64,000 nt of DNA from Vanessa cardui (taxonomy: Eukaryota; Arthropoda; Insecta; Lepidoptera; Nymphalidae), in the NCBI RefSeq assembly GCF_905220365.1, contig NC_061136.1, forward strand, positions 13,805,702 through 13,869,701. Reading direction: 5' to 3'. A program made the position numbers and the translations under genes. The notes beneath the pieces were generated by a model. It was not told where the DNA came from and did no database searches. It worked only from the letters and a program-made list of their open reading frames with translations. Shown here one piece after another: positions 1-11,532 of the stretch. Within the stretch, counting starts at the first letter, position 1, and each line of letters begins with the position of its first letter.

Positions 1-41
1 CAAGACGGGCGGTTAAACGATCAGTTCAGTTCCAGACCGTC

Positions 42-2064
42 ATGGATACACACCAGAAACGAGCTGTTGCGTTATATTTACTTCACAGAAGAATTAAAAA
101 AAGAAGGCCTAAAAGATTCTGGATACATCCACTAATTGCGGAAAGAAATCGTTATGGATTATTTGTTACTCTTATTAATGAGTTAAAGAAGGATGAGGAG
201 AAGTTCTTTAATTATTTCCGAATGTCCATAAGTAGTTATTTAGAACTTAAAAAAAAAACAGAAACTGCTCTTCAAAAACAACATACTAATATGCGAGATC
301 CCATATCACCAGAGGAAATGTTGGCAGTCACATTAAGGTATGTAAGTTTCTTTTAACAACTCGCACGCACGCAAACTAAGCACGAGGCTTATACTATAGA
401 TACCAGACAACGGATACAACATACTTATATACTTTTTGCGTCAGGTGTTAATGAAACTAGTGGTAATATTTAAAAATTTTTTTTATTGAAAATACACATC
501 ATCTGACAAATTAGTATTGACTGAAGAAACTGATGGAATATTTTGTGGACTTTGGGTATTGCTTTCAGAAGTAGAATAGGTACGATAGCCGATATTTTCT
601 TGACTGCCGATATTTTCTTGACTGTAATTATATGGTGGATATTGATAAGAAAATGCTGGAAGATTATTATCAAGATTATCAATAATTTGTAGAACTGCTA
701 TTTGAAATCGTCTTGTTTTTGCTTCATCAAAATTTTGCAATGAAGGCAGTATTCCTCGAAAAAATGACAAATGTCTATCTTCGCGTTGAGACAACATCTC
801 TATTAATGCTTTGTCGGCGTCGTCTTTTCTTTTTCTTTTAACACCAGTTTGAGAAGATACTGAGGTGATAGGCGTAGCAAAAGCTTCTGATGTTGATGCA
901 ACAGTAGTAGTAGTGTTAGTAGTAGTAGTAGTTTGTTCAGTTGTAGCATCGCTCGTTAAGGTTGAGGAGGTATTTTCAATAGGTATATTTTTCTTCAAAA
1001 ACTGTAACTGATCATCATAAATGTACTTTTTAGTTTTTTTAGCTCCCGATCCAGATTTTGTTTCCGTTTCAACTTTTTTGTTTGTTTTCATCCAGCAATC
1101 TTTAATATTTTTCCATTTTTTTATAATCATGTTACCTAAAAAAAAATATACGTAATTAAGTAAATTTATTTATTTCAGATACCTAGCAAGTGGGACTTCA
1201 ATGCACGATTTGCACTACATATTCAGAATTGGGCACACAACTATATCAGCAATTATAAGAACGACATGTGAAAAATTATGGGAGGTGTTAATGTCTGAAT
1301 GTTTTCCGGTAATCACTACAGAACTTTTAGAAGAAATCAGCCAAAAATTTTACAAGTACGCAAATTTTCCCCACTGTGTCGGAGCAATAGACGGCAAACA
1401 TATAAGAATAACTAAACCAGATAACAGTGCTTCAATTTACTACAATTATAAGGATTTTTTTTCATTTGTATTAATGGCCGTAGTTGATGCGGATTACTGC
1501 TTCGTTTTTGTAGACATTGGAGCCCCGGGAAGTAATGCTGATTCAACCATTTTTAAAAATACTACTTTTTGCAATGCGCTTAATAGCAATTCTATCAAAC
1601 TACCTAATGAAAAAATACTACCCGGATCTACTTTGCCACCTGTCCCGTATGTATTCGTAGCCGATGAGGCATTTGGTTTGCATCAACACATTATGAGACC
1701 TTATGGTGGTCAATTTTTGAGTGTACAAAAAAGGGTATTTAATTATCGCCTATCGAGAGCACGAAGATACGTAGAATGTGCATTTGGCATTTTATCAAAC
1801 AAATGGCGAATTTTAAATCGTGCATTGGATGTATCAATACCTTTATCAATTAATATTGTGAAGGCATGTTGCATACTTCACAATTTTGTACGAAAACGAG
1901 ACGGCCATCACATTAGAGAAGAAGATTTTACTCATAATCTTGAGAGTATACAAACACCTCCATCAATACGCAGTGGAAGACAAGCCAACAACATAAGAGA
2001 TATTTTTCAACAATATTTTATGAGTGACAGCGGAGCTTTAAGCTGGCAATTGTCAAAAATTTAA
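42..2064 (+). CDS. Harbinger (HARBI1-like) DDE transposase, two exons
   Basis: Transposase nuclease that cuts and pastes the element. Exon 1 is 42-337 (donor AAG/GTATGT) and exon 2 is 1179-2064 (acceptor ttatttcag). The join restores codon AGA and the family-typical run LRYLASGTSMHDLHYIF, giving 393 residues, close to the usual length for this family. The N-terminal part (about 1-95) is basic and helical. The nuclease core carries the expected acidic triad: D170 in GAIDGKH, D261 in VADEAFG and E298 in YVECAFG. The GSNADSTIF block characteristic of DDE_4 nucleases also lies in the core. The ATG at 42 is the first in frame and gives the normal MDTHQKR-type start; an upstream start outside the window cannot be excluded. 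The intron contains exon 2 of the antisense MADF gene. All catalytic residues are present, so the enzyme may be functional. Confidence 0.9.
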
Positions 2065-2339
2065 TAACGTTAATTATTATTCTTTTTACGACCCGCTACT
2101 ACACAGCTCAATTATTAATTATTATTGTAGGTTAAAAATAAACTTATATAATACTAACCATATTTTTTTTTATTTGTCTCATCCAAATTTTCAAAATCTT
2201 TATTTAAAATACCGCAGATTTCTTCCCATGCTTTGAGTGTCAAGTTTTTGTACTTATATTCTTCTAAGCTCTTATCCCATATAACTGGCCTATCTTGAAC
2301 CAAAGTAATTAGTAGATCGACTTCAATATCAGTATCCAT
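483..2339 (-). CDS. MADF-BESS DNA-binding protein of the Harbinger element, two exons
   Basis: Putative DNA-binding partner of the transposase. In PIF/Harbinger elements a second Myb/SANT-like or MADF protein helps recruit the transposase to the element ends and to the nucleus. Exon 1 is 2339-2159 (donor G/GTTAGT) and exon 2 is 1135-483 (acceptor tttttttag). The join completes a Gly codon and runs straight through the MADF domain (about residues 8-90, with LITLVQDRPVIWD and WEEICGIL before the junction and KKWKNIKDCW after it). The 277-residue product then has a low-complexity Thr-rich stretch (about 128-139), a basic KRKRK patch (about 160-164) and a BESS-type C-terminal motif (about 184-212, LSFFRGILPSL then RRFQIAVLQII). 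An 18-bp tandem duplication near 584-620 encodes the repeated SQENIG. Its intron contains exon 2 of the sense-strand transposase gene. Confidence 0.85.
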
Positions 2340-2409
2340 TTTGTTGACAAACGTGCGCGTGCGTGCTTGAACGCGTCACTACGGAACAAGGAGTTATCAC
2401 TGCCTACCA

Positions 2410-2693
2410 GCAAAATGGCGCGATTTCCCCCCCGCTGCCAACGCGGTCGCCCGCCAACCGACCGCAGAGCGCGCGGGTGCAAATCGCCGCGGCTGCGGGA
2501 CCGCGACCCGCGCCCGCCGGTAGAAGATGAACCGCCAGTGCAGCGGGACCCGCAAACAACCGCGCACACCGCGGGCGTAAAACGCGTCGTGAAATGTGCT
2601 TTAATTTTTTACACATATATCTGCATTCTACAGAAGCTGCGGGCCCGCACCCGCGGCGGGTGCGGGTGAAAACCGCTCCGTGAGTTCTTAGCC
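2410..2693. repeat. GC-rich subterminal and terminal region of the Harbinger element
   Basis: A very GC-rich block in an otherwise AT-rich window. It holds repeated short motifs of the form gggacccgc / gcgggtcc and gcccgcacccgc in both orientations, just inside the terminus gtgaaaaccgctccgtgag. Subterminal motif clusters of this kind are where transposon-encoded DNA-binding proteins usually bind, so these are candidate MADF or transposase sites. The open frames crossing this block are GC-driven and not convincing genes. Confidence 0.6.
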
Positions 2694-2907
2694 TAAGGCG
2701 CTTTCGCTATGGGGTAGAACCTGCTTCACACATATCCGAATGTTATATTAGACTCTATTTTCTATATTATTTACATTTTTCTTAACGATTCCATATAATC
2801 TCCACTTCTAATAACACCGGCTCACTGACTTCGTAAAGTAAAATAATTACCCTTTACCCGCTTCTTTAAAGTAGTTGTATAAACCAGACCACCCTTTTAT
2901 CTTTCAA

Positions 2908-3100
2908 TCTATATTATTTTAATATTATAAATTTAAACTAACTCTGTCTGTCTGTCCGTCGCTCTTTCACAGCTGAACCACAGATGCGAATGTTATGATA
3001 TTATTTATGAAAAAAATTTGAACTCCAAGAAGGGACATTTACCTTTTTTGCTTAACACAGGACAATCAACACTCAGAAACGCGAAAGCGAAGCACCGAAC
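2908..3100 (+). mobile_element. Helitron-like non-autonomous element, type 1 (degraded)
   Basis: Starts tctatattattttaatatt, followed by the ctgtctgtctgtccgtcgc run and a gaactccaagaagggaca block. This is the standard order of the type 1 copies in this window, but the 3' gcgggcgac-CTAG end is mutated. Confidence 0.5.
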
Positions 3101-3110
3101 CACTACAAAA

Positions 3111-3362
3111 ACAGCAGCCTGTAAATTCCCACTGCTGGGCTAAAGGCCTCCTCTTCCCTTAAGGAGAAGGTTTGGAACATATTCCACCACGCTGTTCCAA
3201 TGCGGGTTGGTGGTGTGAATTTCAATGAAATTTGTCACATCCAGGTTTCCTCACGATGTTTTACTTCACCGCTGAGCACGAGATGAATTATAAAGACAAA
3301 TTAAGCACATGAATCAGCTGTGCTTGCCTGGGTTAGAACACGCAATCATCGGTTAAGATGCA
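3111..3362 (-). repeat. SINE family A, head-truncated
   Basis: Tail acagcctgtaaattcccac, then the ggaacatattccaccacgc and cacgatgtttt blocks. The copy stops in the tRNA-like region (ggttaagatgc), so the A box is missing. Confidence 0.8.
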
Positions 3363-3694
3363 TAAAAATAAAGAGTACGTTCCATATGAATATTTAACAG
3401 ACAAACTGCTTTACAGTGTAATAATGAAATCAATCAAAATCAAGACATCGATCCTGAGGCTGCACAAGATTAATTTCGACACTTCAATAACTTGCTGTCG
3501 GTTAAGCCGTTATTAAAAGTAACATTATGTAACATTTGCAACCGGTAGCTCGCGTCCGTTGACTTTGGCAATAAGATCCATTAATGCTTTACTAAGCTTA
3601 TATTTTGTCAACGCTGTAGGTCTTTGTGCAAGCCCAAAACATATAACCTATAACCTTAACACCAAGTGTTAACTCAAAAGCATACATAGTAATG

Positions 3695-3948
3695 TTTTTT
3701 TTTAAGTGATCACCATCACTCATAGTCGATGACGCTGTAAGAAATATTAATTATTCCTTATATCCTCAATGCGCCACCAACCTTGGGAACTAAGATGCTA
3801 TGTCCCTTGTGCCTATAGTTACACTGGCTCACTAACCTTTCAAACCGGAAAACAACAATACTGCGCACTGTGTTGTTTAGCGGTATAATATCTAATGAGT
3901 GGGTGGTACCTACCCAGGCAGGCTTGCACAAAGCCCTACCACCAAGTT
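3695..3948 (-). repeat. Family B short interspersed repeat
   Basis: Matches the family B blocks gtgccaccaaccttgggaac, cactggctcac and gggtggtacctaccc, ending at caccaagt. The end carrying gccaacctatacc is replaced by a T-run, so the 3' end of the element is incomplete. Confidence 0.8.
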
Positions 3949-4364
3949 ATGTCCAATAAAGATACTATTAATTGATTATATTGTCTACGTATTATAGTCA
4001 GGATCGCTAGGCGATCAGAATAATCATAAAAAAAAAGTCAGTAATACAAGATGCCTTCGCTCCTATAGTCTCGTTAAATGTTAAATTTTGCATGTTTTTG
4101 AACTATGATTTACTTTCTGTTTGTTTGAGAGAGATCTATGTATAATTGTAAACTACAAACCGTAAGCATTAATTTAAATTTTATTCTGTTACATGATGTA
4201 CCAAGAGTTTACTTGAATAAAGAATCTTATGAGATTGATTTTTAATTTTGTCCATCTTCGTCATCGTAAATTATCGTTATCGTTACATCTAGATTTCACT
4301 ATATTTTTATTAATTTTTACTGAAGATTTGTCTTTATGTGTTCTACTTTATGGGACTTATTTAT

Positions 4365-4500
4365 TTATTTATTTTTTATTGCACCCGATCTTAAAGCTAA
4401 AAATAACATTTTTGTTACACAAAAGTTGCCTGAGGTGCAACAGGCGGCCTTATCGCTAAGCAGCGATCTCTTCCAGGCAACCTTTGGGTAGAGGATCATA
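4365..4500. repeat. Probable non-LTR retrotransposon 3' fragment
   Basis: The block with gcctgaggtgcaacaggcgg and ctcttccaggcaacctttgg is more GC-rich than its surroundings and has the feel of a common lepidopteran LINE 3' end. It occurs only once here, so the call rests on memory of the family rather than a second copy. Confidence 0.3.
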
Positions 4501-5588
4501 ATATTGACATATGTAAATGGGAAGTGTACAGTAACTTTAAGTCATTTTAAAATGTAGTATATGTAGTATAAATACATAATGTTATAGTATAAGATGAACA
4601 GACTTCAGATTTAAATATTACATACGATTTGATATATGGTACACAACTAACAGATCTACACTTTAATTGGACTTCTTAAATTCCGAAAATCTTCGTAGAC
4701 GTTTAACACTAGTTATTTCGAAATCCATAATGACAAATGTTCTTTGGTCTTCCAAGCAATGATATGGCATTATTTCGATGTCACATGTCTTGGCTTTTGT
4801 CTTCTTGCGATTGGAAAGTCTTTTTACCACCAAGGGAATATCCAATTGAGAACGCTTGCAAAAATTAAGCAATGATCTAAATAATTTTCGGTACCAATTC
4901 ATACAGCCGGAGATGAGTACTTAACTTTAAGCAATTCGTCTATTTGCCTTTCTGAATTTTATTGATTTGATCTAAATTCTATCGATAAAATTTATCATGA
5001 ATTAAACATCAAACTGACTATTTCAGCACAAATTATTTTAGTCAACAAATTAAAATGGTATTTACAGTATTACAAATATTCTCGAAAACACCAAGGGCTA
5101 AAGGTGTCTTGCTATTGGACCTTTTTATTGCATATGACGAGAGGTCGGTCAGTAGGGTATGTTACAATGACATTTATGTGGACGCTCCCATTATTTTGAG
5201 CAATTGCGTATACAGAACATGGTATGAGATCTCTTGGAACTTAAAAAATGTGGGCACTGATAACATCTGAGGCGGATGGCGTAAAATGCTTATCAGAGAA
5301 CCTCGTGCTGGGTGACACGAATGTATGTGTCAACATCGAATTATAAGAACCGTCACTTTATAATTAATCTAGATGTATTGCAAAATGTTGAAAATTTTTA
5401 CGGAGCATTTTACAATGAAACGCATAAAATTTCGTTTGTTTACAAAATTTTAGATATAGTACGTTTGTAATACAAATGAAAATGATTATTTTTTATAAAT
5501 TTTTAGACCGTTTGCAATCAAGCTAGATTAATAAATAAATAACGTCCATTAATATTTTTTTCGCTAGTATGTTACGAATTATCAAAAG

Positions 5589-5812
5589 TGACGACCTCCC
5601 TGGTCGAGTAGTGTGTAAACGGGTTTTCATGGGTACGCCACTCCGAGTTCGATTCCCGGCCGAGTCGATGTAGAAATTCATTACTTTTCTATGTTGCCTT
5701 GGGTCTGGGTGTATGTGGTACCGTCGTTACTTCTGACTTTTCATAACACAAGTGCTACTTACATTGTGATCAGAGTAATGTAAGTGATGTTTTCCAATAT
5801 TTATTTATTTAT
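5589..5812 (+). repeat. SINE family C, near full length
   Basis: tRNA-like head with A box tggtcgagtag and B box gagttcgattcccggccga. The body has ttgggtctgggtg and ggtaccgtcgttacttctg, and the tail is tatttatttat. Confidence 0.85.
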
Positions 5813-6262
5813 AAAAGTTTCCTGTCACAATTTGGATAAAATAAATAAGTGTTTAACTGCATATTAAAGGTAGGTAGTATTTGGAACAATATTTCTTTTA
5901 CGAGCATATTAGTCGGCGATATCTTAAAAACCGATAGTGTTGTAACGTCGAGCCGAACGTTACGTAAGTTGCAGTCGGAGGCTGTTGCTACAACATTTAT
6001 GGTACAAAATAATCCCTGACACGCATCAGAAAGCGCTCTTACTAAATGAGATGTATAAAAACAAATATGCAATATGAATTGAACGTGTTCGAATGTACTC
6101 ATATTAAAGATTTAGTTTTGATAATTTTACAAAACGAACAAAAATGCCTGTAATCAATGATGTTCTAGTAAACAGATATGTCATTAACGCGCAAAAAGTG
6201 AAGACTAGAACACGTCCTAATTGGGACGTTTGCCTTTAGTCGTTTTCATCATAATTGATTGA

Positions 6263-6492
6263 TGACGACCTCCATGGTCGAGTGGTGTGTACACCAGTTT
6301 TCATCGGTACACCACTCCGAGGTCCCGGTTTCGATTCCCGGCCGAGTCGATGTAGATTACCATTAGTTTTATATGTTGTCTTGGGTCTGGGTGTTTGTGG
6401 TACCGTCGTTACTTCTGTTTTTCCATAACACAAGTGCTTTAGCTGCTTACATTGGGATCAGAGTAATGTATATGATGTTGTCTCAAAAAAAA
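6263..6492 (+). repeat. SINE family C, full length
   Basis: Head gacgacctccatggtcgag with B box ggtttcgattcccggcc, then the usual body to gatgttgtctc and an A-run. It is the second family C copy within 0.7 kb in the same orientation. Confidence 0.88.
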
Positions 6493-7264
6493 AATCTACT
6501 AAAAACTTATGAGACTTACTTTGATAATCGTAAATCAATTTTTAGGTAGTTTAATAAAAATTTTACTTAATGAAATGAAATATTGTTTATCTATTTTTGA
6601 CCAATTAGGTTATTAGATAATGATAATTTTTTAATGACCCATTTTATTAACCATTTCTACAATTATTCAAAATAATTATTATAATATTTATTATATATTC
6701 AAAATAAATATTACATTATTAATATTTTAAATGCAAAAGTATATTTGTCTATCTGTTTCCTAAAATGTAGGCTTTTAATTCTCCCCTCAAGAGGGTCATA
6801 ATGGATATAAAGATTATGTACTTATAAATGTCACGCGGGTAACACCGCAAATAGTATAGTATAATAGATACATCTTAAATAGAAAAGGTAACATGAGTCG
6901 TGGAAATCCATTGTAAAATAGAACTTAATTATTATATATATTTCGGTTGATTATTAATTAATAGACATAAGTTGTCGCTGAGATATTTGTTACTAATAGT
7001 TGCAGATGCTTCCCCGTAATCAATAGGTCTGGGTTTTTCTGTTAAATGTGATATCCTATGTAAGTTATACATATTGTTTATCTATACTAATTTGTGGTTG
7101 CCCCTTGTTCGATATTTACCGTGATTCATTGTTATTAAAACATAAGATGCGTTGATTTGAAAAATACGTAGAAAAAATGAGGTACAATATAGGACCTTGT
7201 CAAAAATATATCATTGATTTTTTCATCTTTGACATGCCATATATTGTTATATGTATGAACGTAA

Positions 7265-7475
7265 ACTATGAATGTTACATATTAAATACTAGCTGTTTAA
7301 TATTCGTATCGATTGATTTTATCAAAAAATATATTTCGTAACCTAAGTTACTTTTAATTACATCAGCTAAATGCCAGTGAAAGTCCCGTCGGAATCGGTC
7401 CAGCAGTTCCAGAGTTTAGCCGGTACAAACAGACAGAAGAACAACATACAACCAAAATTGTAAAAAAAGTTTTTT
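7265..7475. repeat. Probable Helitron-like or related short element
   Basis: Contains tcggaatcggtccagcagtt, then agccggtacaaacagacag and an A-rich end. These blocks are typical of the non-autonomous elements found throughout lepidopteran genomes. The ends are not clear. Confidence 0.35.
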
Positions 7476-7938
7476 GGTATATATGTGTGTTATATACAAA
7501 TGCTTTTAAAAAACTCGTTATTTTAATACACTATTATAATACGCAATTCAAGTATTTTATAAATTTGGATTAGAAAATTTGGAGTATATTCTAGTTACTC
7601 ATTTTAAGAATTAACATGTATACAATGTGTCACTGTGAAGATTTAAATCCAGTTAACTCAGAACAATTCACAACAATTCCTTGAAATACTCATTACAATT
7701 TGGATAAAATATATGACAAACAGTCACCTATGACTTGCTAACGTTTTCCGCTAATGTTTGCATTAACAGATCAGCAAGTGTCATTAGGCCGCATTTAAGT
7801 GCTAATTAATTCCAGCGACTGACGCTTTGGGCTCCCATACGACGATTCTTATTTAACCGCGAGTGCTCACCTAATTTGTGTGTTAAATATTGTCTGTGGT
7901 ACACATGAATGTTGAATGTTCATGGTTCACATTATATC

Positions 7939-8217
7939 TTTTTTATGGTATAGGTTGGGCGAGCATATGGGCCACTTGTTGGTAAGTGGTCACCATAACC
8001 CATAGACAATAACGCTATAAGCAATATTAAGTATTCTTTACATCGTCAATGTGCCACCAACCTTGGGAACTAAGATGTTATGTCCCTTGTGACTGTAGTC
8101 TCACTCAACCTTCAAACCGGAACACACCAATACTGAGTACTGTTATTTGGCGGAAGATTAACTGTTGAGTGGGTGGTACCTACCCAGACGGGCTTGCACA
8201 AAGCCCTACTATCAAGT
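7939..8217 (-). repeat. Family B short interspersed repeat, near full length
   Basis: Begins with the T-run and atggtataggttggg, passes through gccaccaaccttgggaac and gtggtacctacccagacgg, and ends at atcaagt. All diagnostic blocks are present. Confidence 0.85.
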
Positions 8218-8974
8218 CTTTGACTATTTCATTTAAAGGTAATACTAGGGAGGTATGTTCTCATTGTTTACTCAAGTGTGTTTTTCAGAAGTTTGTATTA
8301 TAATTGCACAAGAGGTTGTGTTCGAAAATGTAGCCTCCGCTATTGAGGCTTCAAATTATTATACATTGTTATGCTAATATTTTTAATTTGAATTATTATT
8401 ATTAATTGAAATTATTACTAGAAATTTGTTGAAGGAAAAAGATGTATATTTTTTTATATAAGGTTAAAAAAGGCTTCATTTTAAAAGGAAATATTTAAAG
8501 CCTGTTTTTATTTATTTAGTGAACGATTTGCACATGGTCATATATCTCGTTAAATATTTATGATAATAGTTTTATTAAAATATGCAGACATTCGATACGA
8601 CTTCGCTCATTCATTTTACCATCAACTAGTAATCTATAGGATTGTAATTCCGGTTCAAAAGACGACCTGTATAATAACAGTTTCAATAAATTTATAAGGA
8701 AGTCTTCTGATTTAAAGATCATTAATAGTAAAAGGTATGGCATCTGACTGTCACATTCAATGTTAAAAAGAGAAGGTTACTAATTAAACGATGTCTTTGT
8801 GTTATAAATATAAACAATAATTATATAATTGTCTCGTTATCGATCGCTATATTGGCGTATGAGACGCCCCTGAGGTGGTTGGCAACTGATTGGCATCTAG
8901 CTACCGTGTCTGTCGGTGTGTGTGTGAAAAGCGATCGCTTACGCTCCCTGAAATAAGCTAAGCTAAGCGGAGTG

Positions 8975-9109
8975 TATAAAAGCACGGAATTAGTTATATC
9001 GACACCATCACGCAGCTTCTGCGATCTGCAACCGGGTTTTATAGAGTACAGTAACACATAACCTGGCTATATTGGATACTGATCCAGAGGTCAGCGTACC
9101 TTTCTAAAG
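8975..9109 (+). promoter_or_regulatory. Candidate TATA promoter and noncoding exon
   Basis: A strong TATA box (tataaaag, 8975-8982) with an inverted CCAAT (attgg) about 85 bp upstream and an initiator-like atcacg about 30 bp downstream. The transcribed part has no ATG and reaches a possible donor, AAG/GTAAAC, at 9109. The stretch is less AT-rich than its neighbours and is not one of the repeat families. It could be a distal alternative promoter of the scavenger receptor gene or of a noncoding RNA. No downstream partner exon is identified. Confidence 0.28.
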
Positions 9110-10200
9110 GTAAACATACGTACACAGACTTGGAATAAGAACGTATAAAGGGGTCCAAAATTATATATAAATATATAAGGTATGTGATAGGTAATTACTT
9201 GATATTTTATAAAATATCTATACATTCTTGCTCAAATATTTTGTCTTAGTATGAAAGCAACTATGTAATTAAAAGCAAACGGAATTTGTGTAATGTAAGA
9301 TTACTATAGTATGACTACGTTTAATTACAAATTTATTATTTATGTATCAAATTAAAAATGAAATATAAAGCTTGTTTGTTGTTGTGTGTTATAACGTTTC
9401 GAATTTTCTTACACTTGACTATAATATATTTTAAACAATATTAAGAGTTAAATACATATATTTTATTCTAATTTTGTAATATTAAGTAAGCGTTCCTACT
9501 TGGAGTTGTTTAAATTAATTCAGTAAAGCGTTGCTTTCGAACTACAGCTTTAATGCGTTGAAAAGGAATAGATGACGCTTTTTTAAATATTTAACATATG
9601 GCTTGCTGTTCATTCCAATTTGTAATTAAAAAAATATTTTTATAAGTATTTCATACAAAATTATTCACTTCTGCGCTTATAAATCAGATAGTATTTTAGT
9701 AAGTCTAATGAAAAAAAAAGTACGATATACATAATATAATATATAGTATATGTAGACGCGCCTCGCACTTTGACCAGCTTTAAATTTACAGTATTGCCGT
9801 GACATAGTTTAATGTTTCTATATATTTTTACAACAAAAACTACCTTAAGACGTGGTTTCTTAAGATAAAAGTAAGAAGAAATCGCTATGACTTCGAAGAG
9901 TACTTCGTACTTCCATTCATCACTCCAGGGCTTAGTATCGAACGATATCCTGCTAAGCGGCACAGTCCTACTTCTATCCTTTGTACTTCTGACAGGATGA
10001 CCAATGGCGGATATGGACGAGCCTACCCGCTGACCTACGTCCCCCGTCAGAAAGGCGTCAGAATGACGTCACGGTGAAAGCCCGCTTCCTCTGAGTGTGA
10101 TTGAGGCGTTGGAGCGGCGGGGACTTGAAAAGGCTCAAGCGACGCGGTGCGTTGTTATATCTAGAATCTAAGACTTATCGCCGTAGCGGTTTTAACAGGT

Positions 10201-10450
10201 AATAAATAATAAATATAAATATGAGACAACATCACATACATTACTCTGATCCCTATGTAAGTAGCTAAAGCTCTTGTGTTATGGAAAATCAGAAGTAACG
10301 ACGGTACCACAAACACCCAGATCCAAGACAACATAGAAAACTAATGATTATCTACATACATTGACTCGGCCGGGAATCGAAACCGGGACCTCGGAGTGGG
10401 GTACCCATTAAAAAACCGGTGTACACACCACTCGATCACGGAGGTCGTCA
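10201..10450 (-). repeat. SINE family C, full length
   Basis: Reads in reverse from the aataaataataaatataa tail through gtaacgacggtaccacaaac to ggccgggaatcgaaaccgg and the head gatcacggaggtcgtc. Confidence 0.88.
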
Positions 10451-10921
10451 GAAGACTATGTATATGTGATTTCCGATTTTCGCTAGAAACCTAGTTACCC
10501 TTTTGAAGGGTTATGACAAATATAGGCAATGATTTTAGGAATACGAATATCAATGTAAGGAGGTTACTATTCAGGCTATATTCTGCTAGTCGACTATTTT
10601 GATAAAGACATTTTTATTTAATGCAAATAACGAGTTTAGAAAATAATCTTAATTTGGAATAAGGGTTGTTGATTGGTTACTTGTATTTTGTTTTTTTAAG
10701 TGATACCTTCATCATACTGATTTTAAAACTAATTAATTATCCATTATTGCATATATGTTATATGTTTTTATGTTCATCAGATGTTTTGTATCAAAAATAG
10801 CTTTTGTTTTAACTTGGGGTTCAATCTGCGTTATCCTATATTAATAAATACGGTTTAGAGGAGTGCGTGTGATAGCGTAACAAAAATACAAACAGACAGA
10901 GTTTATTGAGCGTCCGACGTT

Positions 10922-11058
10922 ATGACCCTTGTGCGAATTAAAGGCTCACTCACCCTTCACTGAAGCACAACGACATAAAGTATTATTGTTTGGCGGAAGA
11001 ATATCTGATCCATCCAATGATGGTACCTATCCAGACGGGCTTGCACAAAGCCCTACTT
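10922..11058 (-). repeat. Family B fragment
   Basis: Retains ggctcactcacccttcact, ttgtttggcgg and cagacgggcttgcacaaag. Both outer parts are shortened and the middle is degraded. Confidence 0.7.
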
Positions 11059-11532
11059 ATCCTAATATCATCGACTTTGATACAAATGTACAGCGCGAGA
11101 AGAATATTATAATAAAGAAAAAGCTATATTTATTATATTAATGTAACATATTTTTGTTCTTATACTATAATAACCATAATTATTTATGCTTCATATATCT
11201 GCGGCCATATTTGTTTTATTATTATTGATTGATTTCAGGTGGTAAATAAATTGTTGAGGATACACGAGTATCAATAAATATTTATATTATAGTTTCACAT
11301 AACTTTTGATGAAAGTTAATAAATGCTTTCTTTTTAATTGGATACTGATGTACTACCGTTCTCTCAGATGTTAATTAAAGAAATATCGCCCTAAGGAGGT
11401 TTGACGTCATACGTTGGCGACGCTAGTGAGGCCGTTGCCCGAGAATTCCCCACTTTCGTCCCCCAAGATGACGAGGAAAATTACATTCATAATGAGTAAT
11501 ATTATTCAATTCAATTTGTAAATAATAATAAA

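Larger units (their letters stand above)
1..2693 (+). mobile_element. PIF/Harbinger DNA transposon, left end outside window
   Basis: Most of an apparently intact Harbinger element. It carries the two proteins expected of the superfamily, a DDE transposase and a small DNA-binding partner, here of MADF-BESS type. The right terminus reads gtgagttcttagcc and ends at 2693, followed by TAA at 2694-2696. TAA/TTA is the classic 3-bp Harbinger target duplication, and the same terminus flanked by TTA recurs at 21430. The left terminal repeat is not seen, so the element starts before base 1. Both genes are open after splicing, with no stop or frameshift, which suggests recent activity or recent arrival. 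Confidence 0.88.
2697..8974. other. Intergenic DNA, repeats only
   Basis: No gene recognised. It holds a Helitron-like copy, family A, B and C SINEs (listed separately) and AT-rich unique sequence. The stretches 3370-3690, 4510-5585, 6500-7260 and 8220-8970 show nothing I can name. Two divergent short open frames at 4663-4902 (-) and 5055-5270 (+) have no recognisable motif and are not called as genes. Confidence 0.6.

Noticed and set aside
2309..2669. Three overlapping open frames of 70-100 residues at 2309-2569 (-), 2367-2669 (+), 2404-2616 (-)
   Set aside because: They arise from the GC-rich Harbinger subterminal region, which lacks AT-rich stop codons; no domain and no splice relation to the two real genes.
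5589..5670. tRNA genes suggested by intact B boxes in family C and family A heads
   Set aside because: The heads lack a full cloverleaf with acceptor stem and are always followed by SINE body sequence; they are SINE promoters, not tRNAs.
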